Shown: in pieces, positions 1 through 7,467 of the stretch
Layout: each line of letters opens with the position of its first letter
Numbering within the stretch: the first letter of the stretch is position 1
Origin: Paenibacillus mucilaginosus 3016
GTDB taxonomy: Bacteria > Bacillota > Bacilli > Paenibacillales > NBRC-103111
Length of the DNA: 64,000 nt
Direction: 5' to 3'
Assembly: GCF_000250655.1 (NCBI RefSeq)
Contig: NC_016935.1
Coordinates: forward strand, 4,978,001 to 5,042,000
Translations under genes and position numbers: made by a program
Notes under the pieces: generated by a model
Told to the model about the DNA's origin: nothing
The model's database searches: none
The model's input: the letters and a program-made list of their open reading frames with translations, nothing else

Positions 1-68
1 GTTTATATTATAGCACAGATGTTACCAACTGCACCAAAGGAATGTCTGCCGCCTTCCCCGCTGAGCAC

Positions 69-105
69 AAAGAGACCCCACCTCAACATCTGGTGAAGTC
101 TCTCT
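69..105 (-). terminator. Terminator of the isomerase/transketolase/kinase operon
   Basis: Nested stems AGAGAC/GTCTCT (71-76 with 98-103) and CACC/GGTG (79-82 with 92-95) lie about 100 bases after the kinase stop, and on the minus strand the stem is followed by TTTG. It would end the four-gene sugar operon. I see no gene between base 1 and 204. Confidence 0.5.
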
Positions 106-204
106 CCGCATAGCCGCCCAGCCCCCGGGCTGGACCTATGACAGATGACCTTCGCAGATCCGCCCTATCCGTACAAGAGCGGCCGGCTTCCTGCGCAGGT
201 CCAA

Positions 205-1779
205 TTAACCGGTGTGCGTCGGGTTCAGCCGGATGCCGCCGGGGGCACCGGGTTCAACCTCACCGGCGACCGCCTCCTGCTCCGCCCGGCTGCTGTGCAG
301 TACAGCGGCCACCGCCCTTTGCCAGCCACGGTACTTCCGCTCCCGTTCCCCCGCCTCGAGCCCCGCCTCATAGACCCGGCCTTCCCGCTCAAGTGCAGCA
401 ATCTCATCCAGGGAGCTCCAAAAACCGACGGCTAGCCCGCCCGCGTATGCGGAACCCATGGCGGAGAGCTCCGCGGCCCCCGACCGGAACACCGGCAGAT
501 CCAGCAGGTCCGCCTGAAACTGCATCAGCCCTCCGTTCACGGAGGCCCCACCGTCGGCATGCAGCGCCTTGAGCGCAATGCCGGACTCCGCCGCGAGGAG
601 CTCCGCCGCATCCCGGACCTGGTAGGCGATGCTCTCCAGGGCGGCACGGATCAGGTGCGCCCGGCCGGTGCCCCGGGTCATCCCCGTCACGGCCGCCCTC
701 GCCCCGGGCTCCCAATGCGGAGCGCCCAGCCCGGTGAAGGCCGGCACGAGGTAGACGCCTTCGGAGTCGGGCGCCTCGGCCAGCAGGCCCTCCATCTCGC
801 TGAAGCTGCCGAACAGTCCTAGGTTGTCTCTTACCCACTTGATGCAGTCGCCCGAGGTCCGGATGACCGCCTCAAGGGCATACGTAACCCGCCCGCCCAG
901 CGCCCAGGCCGGCGTCAGCACCAGGCCGCCGCCGGCCTCCACCGGCTGGGCGCCGGCGTTCAGAAGGACGGACGTCCCCGTGCCGTAGGTGGCCTTGGCC
1001 ATCCCCGGCTCCAGGCAGCATTGGCCGAGCAGGGCGCCCTGGGAATCCCCGATGAGTCCGGCGATCGGCACCTGCGCGTCGAACAGCTTCGGCTCGTTCG
1101 TATACCCGTAGATCACGTCCGAAGCTTTGACTTCGGGAAGAATCTCCGGAGGCACGCCGAAGAGAGCGCATAGCTCCGCATCCCACTGCAGCTTGTGGAT
1201 GTCATACAGGGAGGTGCGGCTGGCATTCGTGACATCGGTCGCATGCACCTGTCCTCCGCTCAGCTTCCACAGCAGCCAGGAGTCAACCGTGCCCGCCAGG
1301 AGCCGGCCTTCGCCCAGCAGCTGCTGCGCCTCCGGGATCTCGGCGAGCATCCAGCCCCACTTGGAGGCGGAGAAATACGGATCGAGCAGGAGGCCCGTCT
1401 TGGCGCGGACCGCCGCCTCGTGGCCTGCGGCCTTCAGCTTCCGGCAGGTCTCCGCCGTCCGCCGGCACTGCCAGACAATGGCAGGGCACACCGGTTCTCC
1501 GGATACCCGGTCCCACAGCACCGCGGTTTCCCGCTGGTTCGTTATCGTTACGGCGGCCAGCTGTGAAGGGTCCGCACCGGCCTTCTGCATCGCAGCCCGG
1601 GCTGTCTGCAGCACCGAAGCATAAAGCTCCATCGGATCATGCTCCACCCAGCCCGGCTCAGGCTGCAGCTGCCTGTGCCCTGCGGAGCTCCCGGCCACGA
1701 TCTGTCCGGCGCGGTCGATGACCAGAGCCTTGGTCCCCGAGGTGCTCTGGTCGATCGTCAGAAGGAAGATCGGGTCCAT
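205..1779 (-). CDS. FGGY-family carbohydrate kinase
   Basis: A cytosolic ATP-dependent sugar kinase of 524 residues, the usual FGGY length. The N-terminal phosphate motif reads DQSTSGTKA, a central ATYGTGTSV motif follows, and the C-terminal signature is DGGASVNGGLMQFQADLL. The start at 1779 is chosen because GGAGGAGCGTCC precedes that ATG; a longer reading frame to 1926 only overlaps the upstream gene. It overlaps the transketolase C-subunit gene by 22 bases, so translation is probably coupled. As last gene of an operon with a ketol-isomerase and a split transketolase it should phosphorylate the ketose made by the isomerase. The substrate cannot be read from sequence; apulose, xylulose or another ketose are possible. 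Confidence 0.9.
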   Translation of the reverse strand: MDPIFLLTIDQSTSGTKALVIDRAGQIVAGSSAGHRQLQPEPGWVEHDPMELYASVLQTARAAMQKAGADPSQLAAVTITNQRETAVLWDRVSGEPVCPAIVWQCRRTAETCRKLKAAGHEAAVRAKTGLLLDPYFSASKWGWMLAEIPEAQQLLGEGRLLAGTVDSWLLWKLSGGQVHATDVTNASRTSLYDIHKLQWDAELCALFGVPPEILPEVKASDVIYGYTNEPKLFDAQVPIAGLIGDSQGALLGQCCLEPGMAKATYGTGTSVLLNAGAQPVEAGGGLVLTPAWALGGRVTYALEAVIRTSGDCIKWVRDNLGLFGSFSEMEGLLAEAPDSEGVYLVPAFTGLGAPHWEPGARAAVTGMTRGTGRAHLIRAALESIAYQVRDAAELLAAESGIALKALHADGGASVNGGLMQFQADLLDLPVFRSGAAELSAMGSAYAGGLAVGFWSSLDEIAALEREGRVYEAGLEAGERERKYRGWQRAVAAVLHSSRAEQEAVAGEVEPGAPGGIRLNPTHTG

Positions 1780-2744
1780 GGACGCTCCTCCCCGCTGCCC
1801 AGCATCCGGATGGCAATCTCCCGGATGTTCTCCTTGCTTAGCCCGTAATGCCGGAACACCTCGGCGCTTTTGCCCGCGATGGCGGGTTCGTCCGGGATAC
1901 CCAGAATCCGTACCGGGACGGGACAACGCTGCACGACCACTTCCGCCACGGCCGCACCGAGCCCGCCATGTATGCTGTGCTCCTCGACCGTAATGATAAG
2001 GCCGGTCTCCCGCGCGGCCCGCACCACGGCTTCTTCGTCCAGCGGCTTGATCGTATGCATGTTGAGCACGCGGGCCGACACTCCGGCTTCCTTCAGCAGC
2101 TCCTGCGCATCGAGGGCAACGCGCACCGTCTCCCCTGCCGCGATGATCGTCAGATCGCTTCCCTCTCTCATCGTTACGGCCCTGCCGATAACGAACTCAC
2201 CCTCATCGTCATCGTATACGTCCTCCACCGGATTGCGTCCGATGCGCACATAGACTCCACCCTCATGGCGCACCAGCGCCTCCGTCATCCGCCGGGTCTC
2301 ATGCCGGTCCGACGGGAGGATGACGGTAAGCCCCGGAATGGCCCGCGCCACCGCCACATCCTGCAGGGAGTGGTGGCTCATGCCGAGCGCCCCGTAGCTG
2401 ACGCCCCCGCTGATGCCGACCAGCTTGACGTTCGTCGCCGAATAAGCGACGTCCACCTTGATCTGTTCGATGCTGCGCATGCTGAGGAAGCAGGCCGGCG
2501 AAGTCACCCAGGGCTTCTTCCCGCTGTGGGCCAGCCCTGCGGCAATCCCCACGATATTCTGCTCCGCGATGCCCACTTCGACGAACTGCTCGGGATAGGC
2601 GGACGCGAACGGCGCCATCGCCGCCGACCCCCGGGAGTCGCTTGCCAGCACCATCAGATCCCGATCTTCCTTCGCCAGCCCGAGCAGCGTCTCGCAGATC
2701 ACCTGCCGGTTGGGTATTCCATGGGCCATACGTTCTGCTATCAT
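1758..2744 (-). CDS. Transketolase-like protein, C-terminal subunit
   Basis: This 328-residue protein corresponds to the pyrimidine-binding and C-terminal domains of transketolase. The glutamate of the EVGIAEQN motif (about residue 57) is the conserved residue that activates thiamine diphosphate. The C-terminal transketolase domain begins near residue 195. It should form a heterodimer with the N-terminal half encoded just upstream, with which it shares a 4-base ATGA overlap. Split transketolases are common in sugar-specific operons of Bacillota, where they act on unusual phosphorylated ketoses; the AptAB apulose-4-phosphate transketolase is one known example. Which ketose is cleaved here is inference. 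Confidence 0.9.
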   Translation of the reverse strand: MIAERMAHGIPNRQVICETLLGLAKEDRDLMVLASDSRGSAAMAPFASAYPEQFVEVGIAEQNIVGIAAGLAHSGKKPWVTSPACFLSMRSIEQIKVDVAYSATNVKLVGISGGVSYGALGMSHHSLQDVAVARAIPGLTVILPSDRHETRRMTEALVRHEGGVYVRIGRNPVEDVYDDDEGEFVIGRAVTMREGSDLTIIAAGETVRVALDAQELLKEAGVSARVLNMHTIKPLDEEAVVRAARETGLIITVEEHSIHGGLGAAVAEVVVQRCPVPVRILGIPDEPAIAGKSAEVFRHYGLSKENIREIAIRMLGSGEERPWTRSSF

Positions 2745-3589
2745 GCCTGCCCCCCCTTTATCTGTTCCAGGCTGCCAAGCTCCGCCGACAGCTCCGACAG
2801 TGCCAGCGCCAGCTCCTTGTCATTCGGCACATGATGATGCCACTTGGGCACATGCTCTGCGAAGGACACGCCTTTGCCCTTGACCGTATGGGCGAGTACC
2901 AGAGTCGGCTTGCCCGATACCTCAGGCGCTGCTTCGAAGACGTTCACAAGCGCATCGACGTCATTGCCGTCGACGGGGACGACATGCCAGCCGAAGGCGG
3001 ACCATTTGTCATCCAGCGGATCGAGCCCCATCACGTCCTCCGTCGGCCCGCTGATCTGCAGCCGGTTGCGGTCGATGATGCCGACGAGGTTATCGAGCCG
3101 GTAGTGGGCGCCCGCCATGGCCGCTTCCCACACGGAGCCCTCGGCCTGCTCGCCGTCGCCCATCAGGCAGAACACCCGGGAGCTCCGTCCGTCGCGCTTG
3201 GCGGCCAGCGCCATGCCTACGGAGATCGCCAGCCCGTGCCCGAGCGCGCCCGTATTCATCTCGATCCCCGGCACCTTGTTGTTCGGGTGCCCGATCAGCC
3301 GGGTGCCGAACCGGCTGAACGTCTCGAGCTCCTCCTTCGGAAAGAAGCCGCGGTCGGCCAGAATGCACCAGAGGGATTCGACCGCATGCCCCTTGCTGGC
3401 GATGAAGCGGTCTCGCTCCGCCCACTTCGGATTGGCCGGGTCGATCTTCATCACCCGGTAGTAGAGCGACGTGAGGATATCCGTGTTGCTGAGCGAGCCG
3501 CCGGTATGCCCGGTCCCGGCCCGGTGAATCATGCGCAGCAGATCCATGCGGATCTGGGCCGCTTTCCTTTTCAAAGCACCTGTCTCCAT
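2741..3589 (-). CDS. Transketolase-like protein, N-terminal subunit
   Basis: About 282 residues that match the diphosphate-binding half of transketolase. The TPP/metal signature GDGEQAEGSVWEAA is followed about 25 residues later by NLVGIIDRN, as the GDG-N motif requires. HTGGSLS and SKGHAVESL near the N-terminus are the usual substrate-side histidine motifs. I take the ATG at 3589, preceded by AGAGGGGAACGCC, rather than the upstream in-frame ATG at 3616 that would overlap the isomerase. It is followed directly by the C-terminal subunit, so the two halves should be made in equal amounts. Confidence 0.9.
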   Translation of the reverse strand: METGALKRKAAQIRMDLLRMIHRAGTGHTGGSLSNTDILTSLYYRVMKIDPANPKWAERDRFIASKGHAVESLWCILADRGFFPKEELETFSRFGTRLIGHPNNKVPGIEMNTGALGHGLAISVGMALAAKRDGRSSRVFCLMGDGEQAEGSVWEAAMAGAHYRLDNLVGIIDRNRLQISGPTEDVMGLDPLDDKWSAFGWHVVPVDGNDVDALVNVFEAAPEVSGKPTLVLAHTVKGKGVSFAEHVPKWHHHVPNDKELALALSELSAELGSLEQIKGGQA

Positions 3590-3609
3590 TGGCGTTCCCC
3601 TCTCCCCGT

Positions 3610-5043
3610 TCAGCATTGCGCACCGCGCAGCCAGGCCTGGATCTCGCTTTCGGTCGGATCGACCGGATCGGCCGCGAGCCCCGGGATATACCGGCAGGCT
3701 TCATACAGCGGTGCGATGACATTGGCATGGATGCCCACCGAATGATGCACATACGGGCCCCGTACCAGCTTCTCTTCCCACAGCGGCCAATCGTTCACTT
3801 CCACCCAGACGTAGGAGCCCCGGGTGTACGGTCCCTGAATGCCGCGGGCTCTGCCCAGGAACAGCTGGTACTCCCCATGATCCCCGTCGAAGCGGGCCAG
3901 CGTCATGCTGCCGCCCCGGATCTCCCCTTCATGCGTGCCTGGCGCATGGTCGTCGAACAGGAAGTGCCGGCGCAGCTTCGGCCGCTCCTCCACCGATAAC
4001 GAGACCGGGAAGTTCCCGCAGTGGAACAGCAGCTCCCCGTTCGGATTCTCCGGATGGCGGACCGTCAGATCCGCGAAGAAGGTCGGATGCCGGTTCATCG
4101 CCGCGGACTGCACCAGGACGGAGGTGATGGCCCCGTGGATATCGGTCTCACAGGTAACCGGAATCTGCTCATCCGTCAGAATCGCATTCGCCAGACAGGG
4201 CATAATGCCCATGGCGTCCTGCAGGGAGGACCAGCACTGGATGGCGATGGCCGAACTTCCTGTCGAGACCGCATACTGCTTCATGGCCACCTTCAGGGCG
4301 GCGATCCGCCGGACATCCTCTTCGCTCACCTCGGACCAGTCGAGCTTCTCCTTGATGTAATCCACAGCCTCAGCAAGCTCCGAGCTCTGCCCGTTCTCGA
4401 TCCGCTTCGAGGCCCGCTGGATGTCCACGAGCGTGATCGGATGCACCTCGATCCCGAACCGCTCAAGCAGCTCCCCTTCATTGCACATCATTGTCCAGAA
4501 GGAAGACGGACGGGGACCGATCTGCAGAATGCGCAGGGAACGGAAGTGGCGGACGGCGTTCGCGGCACCGATGAAGTTCGTGAAGCCCCGCTCGAACACA
4601 GGGTCATCCACCCGGCTGTTCGTCACATAAGAGAACGGCACGTTGAACCGGCGGAGCACCTTGCCTGTCGCGAACAAGCCGCACTGCGTATCCCGGAGCC
4701 TCATCCCGTCCTCGAGCGGCGATTCGTCGCGCGGCCCCCACAGCAGCACCGGCTTCCCCAAGGCCCGGCCGACACGGGCCACGGTATCTTCCGTCCCGAA
4801 GTTGCAGTGCGGGAAAAAGACGGCGTCCACGTTCTCCTGCCGGAAGCGGTCGATGATCAGGTCCGCGTTCAGGTGATCGTCATAGAGCAGCCCTTCGGCG
4901 TTCAGCCCCTCGAGATCCACAATATCGATGTCCATCCCGAAGCTGGCGATTTTCTCCCGGATCATTACCTTGTACCTGAATGCATCTTCGGCACTGAATA
5001 CGAACCGGCGCGTTGGCGCATAGCCCAATTTGAATTTTTTCAT
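3610..5043 (-). CDS. L-fucose/L-arabinose-isomerase-like sugar isomerase
   Basis: A 477-residue protein of the L-fucose/L-arabinose isomerase superfamily, metal-dependent aldose-ketose isomerases. TCETDIHGA holds Glu299 and FFADLT holds Asp325; their 26-residue spacing resembles the metal ligands Glu337 and Asp361 of E. coli FucI. The GGSM and HHSVGIHANV motifs near the C-terminus would close the active site. It is shorter than FucI (591 residues), like the many uncharacterised members linked to split transketolases. It is the first gene of the operon, 20 bases before the transketolase N-subunit. GGAGTGTGACTC precedes the start. It probably makes the ketose that the downstream kinase phosphorylates. 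Substrate unknown. Confidence 0.85.
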   Translation of the reverse strand: MKKFKLGYAPTRRFVFSAEDAFRYKVMIREKIASFGMDIDIVDLEGLNAEGLLYDDHLNADLIIDRFRQENVDAVFFPHCNFGTEDTVARVGRALGKPVLLWGPRDESPLEDGMRLRDTQCGLFATGKVLRRFNVPFSYVTNSRVDDPVFERGFTNFIGAANAVRHFRSLRILQIGPRPSSFWTMMCNEGELLERFGIEVHPITLVDIQRASKRIENGQSSELAEAVDYIKEKLDWSEVSEEDVRRIAALKVAMKQYAVSTGSSAIAIQCWSSLQDAMGIMPCLANAILTDEQIPVTCETDIHGAITSVLVQSAAMNRHPTFFADLTVRHPENPNGELLFHCGNFPVSLSVEERPKLRRHFLFDDHAPGTHEGEIRGGSMTLARFDGDHGEYQLFLGRARGIQGPYTRGSYVWVEVNDWPLWEEKLVRGPYVHHSVGIHANVIAPLYEACRYIPGLAADPVDPTESEIQAWLRGAQC

Positions 5044-5067
5044 GAGTCACACTCCAGTGAATGATTG

Positions 5068-5297
5068 AGTTTACTTAACAAACTAAACTTATTGTGAATG
5101 ATACCCTCTATACTGGAACCGGATGACGAAGTACAAAGGAAGTTTTCCAGCATTTTCTTTGAATTTAGCACGCCGATCCTTTATAGTCAATGCATTTTTC
5201 TAAACTTTTAGTATTTTGTTGAGTTATAATAACTAAACTTTAAGTTCTTAACCCGGGATTTCTTGCATAAACAAAAGGAGATGTGTAAACTAAACTT
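5068..5297. promoter_or_regulatory. Divergent promoter region with repeated LacI-type operator
   Basis: The 281 bases between the isomerase and the lacI gene hold three copies of AACTAAACTT (5081-5090, 5231-5240 and, with one more A, 5287-5297), plus an inverted AGTTTA at 5068-5073. A perfect -10 box TATAAT sits at 5225-5230 on the plus strand, directly beside the middle copy. Repressor bound there would block transcription. The pattern suggests the neighbouring LacI protein controls both itself and the sugar operon. Confidence 0.6.
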
Positions 5298-5324
5298 ACT
5301 AAACTACTTCAACGATATAGAGAA

Positions 5325-6383
5325 ATGGGGATCGGTACGGTGAAAATGGAAGATATCGCCAGGCTGGCCGGCGTCTCGAAGGCCGCTGTATCGCTTGCGC
5401 TCAGCGGCAAGCCGGGCATCAGCGAGGGGACGCGGGAGCGGATCCTGCAGCTCGCCAGCGAACATGGGTATGCGCACAAATCCAAGGCAGCCGTTTCGGC
5501 ACAAGGCCCCCGGACACTGACCTTTCTGGCGGCGGCCAATGCCGGCATCGTGCTCGAGGACTATTATCAGCAGCCCTTCTTCCGGGAGCTGATTCATTTC
5601 ATCGAGGAGCGCTGCAGAGCACGCGGCTATTCGCTCATCTATTCCTCCATGGAGCCGGAACCGTCCGCCGGGGAGCTGCGGGCTCTTGCCGAGGAGAAGC
5701 GCAGCGAAGGCGTCATCCTGCTCGGGACGAACCTGAACCGCTCCCAGGTGGCCTTCATCGCGGGGGAGCTGCCCCTGCCGCTGGTGGTGCTCGATACGTG
5801 CTTTGACACCCTGCCCCTTCCTTTTGTGGAGATCAATAATGTCATGGGGGCCTACCAGGCGGGCAGCCATCTCTGCGCCGCGGGACACCGTACGGTCGGC
5901 TACATCGAGTCCAATGTGAGGATTCACAACTTTGATGAACGGCGCCGCGGGTTCGAGCTTGCCCTGCTGGAGAGAGGCATGGAGTTCGCCGGAGACGAGA
6001 TCTTCTCCGTCGCCCCGACGATCCTCTCCTCCCAGGAATCGCTCAAGAGCCAGCTCGCCGCGTACCTGGATGCGGGGAACTCCCTGCCGGAGGCCTTCTT
6101 CTGCGAATGCGACTACATCGCCATCAGTGCCATCAAGACGCTGAACGAGCTCGGGTACCGGGTGCCCGAGGACGTCTCGGTGGTCGGGTTCGACAATATC
6201 TCCGAAGCGCGGATCGTCTCGCCGGAGCTGACCACGGTGCATGTGGAGAAAGAGCGCATGGCCCATCTGGCCGTTGAGCTGCTCATCGAATCGATCGAAT
6301 CGGCTCCCGGGGCCAAGGCGAAGATCAAGGTCGATACCCGGCTCGTCGAACGTCACTCCTCCCGCTCCCCTGTAAGGTCCTGA
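5325..6383 (+). CDS. LacI-family transcriptional regulator
   Basis: A 352-residue DNA-binding repressor. The helix-turn-helix MEDIARLAGVSKAAVSLAL fills residues 8-26, the hinge helix follows near 50, and a periplasmic-binding-protein-like ligand domain runs from about residue 65 with the family motif VSVVGFDNI near 285. The first ATG at 5325 has a weak ribosome site; a GTG at 5340 or the ATG at 5346 could also be used. It is divergent from the isomerase/transketolase/kinase operon and is followed by a terminator, so it is most likely the local repressor relieved by the operon's sugar. Confidence 0.9.
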   Translation: MGIGTVKMEDIARLAGVSKAAVSLALSGKPGISEGTRERILQLASEHGYAHKSKAAVSAQGPRTLTFLAAANAGIVLEDYYQQPFFRELIHFIEERCRARGYSLIYSSMEPEPSAGELRALAEEKRSEGVILLGTNLNRSQVAFIAGELPLPLVVLDTCFDTLPLPFVEINNVMGAYQAGSHLCAAGHRTVGYIESNVRIHNFDERRRGFELALLERGMEFAGDEIFSVAPTILSSQESLKSQLAAYLDAGNSLPEAFFCECDYIAISAIKTLNELGYRVPEDVSVVGFDNISEARIVSPELTTVHVEKERMAHLAVELLIESIESAPGAKAKIKVDTRLVERHSSRSPVRS

Positions 6384-6400
6384 GATGGGAACAAAAAAAT

Positions 6401-6439
6401 AAGGCACAAGCGCGGAGTGATCCGTTCTTGTGCCTTTTT
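6401..6439. terminator. Bidirectional terminator between lacI-type and araC-type genes
   Basis: The stem AAGGCACAAG (6401-6410) pairs with CTTGTGCCTT (6427-6436), followed by a T run and preceded by an A run. It serves both convergent genes. Confidence 0.85.
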
Positions 6440-6473
6440 CATTTTATTATGTGGTTCCCGGGCGGGCTCAGCC

Positions 6474-7346
6474 TCAGGCCCCCGCCGTTCCCTTGCGGAA
6501 CTGGGAGGGAGTCACGCCCATATGGGTCTTGAAGACGCTGGTGAAGTAGCTGATATTCTCGAATCCCGTATCCATGGCGACCGCCGCGATTTTTTTGTCC
6601 GTCCTCTCGAGGAGCTTGGCCGCCTGCTGGGTGCGGTATTTGTTGATATAATCGATGGGACTGTACTGCATCACACTGCGGAAGACGCGGCAGAAGTGGC
6701 CTTCGCTCATGTTCGTGAGGAGGCACAGGTCCTTGAGCCGGATCGTGCGCTGGTAATGCTCATGGATGTAATGCAGTGCCGTCTTGATCTGCTCCGTCTT
6801 CCACAGCGCGGCCTTCGGCACCTCCCCCGCCTCCCCTTGGGAGAAGAGCTGGGCCATGATCAGCAGCAGCAGCCCCTTCGTGGCCAGCACCTGGCTGGCC
6901 GTCTCCTCCGCACTGCTCTCCAGCATGCGGCCGAGCAGCCGGATCACCTCCGCTCCCCACTCCGCTGCTCCCGTAATCTTGACCGGCAGCCGGCATACGC
7001 GCTGCAGCAGCGGATCGACGCACTTCTCCTGCACGAGGTCCATCGAGCCGGTCAGCAGCTCCGCGCCGAAGACGACCGCCGAATAGCTGCAGCCCGCCTC
7101 CCCGACCGGATCGCCGGCATGGATCTCGCCGGAGTGCACGAACACCGCCTCGCCTTCGGTGAGCTCGAAGCTCCCGGTTCCCACCTGGAACACTGCCCGC
7201 CCCTTCGTGACCAGGATGAATTCGAATTCGCTGTGCCAGTGGCATTCGAGCACGGTGCCTCCCGGAGCGCACTCCATGTGATATACGCTGATCGGATACA
7301 TGGGGCGTCCGTGTACCCGGTTTTCTTTTAACGACATGGGATTCAC
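6474..7346 (-). CDS. AraC-family regulator with cupin sensor domain
   Basis: A 290-residue regulator. The N-terminal half is a cupin: HWHSEFEFI near residue 37 and the GEIHAGDPVG motif near 73. The C-terminal 100 residues carry two helix-turn-helix motifs ending in the family signature region GFENISYFTSVFKTHMGVTP. The start is GTG at 7346, eight bases after AGGAGGTCAGCCGG. It is divergent from the alpha-xylosidase gene with 121 bases between them, so it is probably the xylosidase activator. A palindrome at 7379-7401 overlaps its own -10 box TATAAT (minus strand, 7399-7394), which suggests autoregulation. Confidence 0.9.
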   Translation of the reverse strand: MNPMSLKENRVHGRPMYPISVYHMECAPGGTVLECHWHSEFEFILVTKGRAVFQVGTGSFELTEGEAVFVHSGEIHAGDPVGEAGCSYSAVVFGAELLTGSMDLVQEKCVDPLLQRVCRLPVKITGAAEWGAEVIRLLGRMLESSAEETASQVLATKGLLLLIMAQLFSQGEAGEVPKAALWKTEQIKTALHYIHEHYQRTIRLKDLCLLTNMSEGHFCRVFRSVMQYSPIDYINKYRTQQAAKLLERTDKKIAAVAMDTGFENISYFTSVFKTHMGVTPSQFRKGTAGA

Positions 7347-7378
7347 CCGGCTGACCTCCTACCAATATGTCAGGATCC

Positions 7379-7401
7379 TGTTAGTAATGATCATTATAAC
7401 A
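7379..7401. promoter_or_regulatory. Palindromic operator between araC-type gene and alpha-xylosidase
   Basis: Eleven-base arms TGTTA-TAATGA and TCATTA-TAACA, with one extra G in the left arm, centre on TGATCA. The site covers the TATAAT box of the leftward gene. It is a likely regulator site; direct evidence is symmetry and position only. Confidence 0.45.
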
Positions 7402-7467
7402 GAAGATTTCTCCTCCGGATAACCTTATCATGAAGCATAGACAGACATGATGAAGGGAGAACGAAAC

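Noticed and set aside
205-838. Several long frames antisense or overlapping the kinase and transketolase genes
   Set aside because: GC-rich codons produce Arg/Pro/Ala-rich shadow frames; no ribosome sites or motifs.
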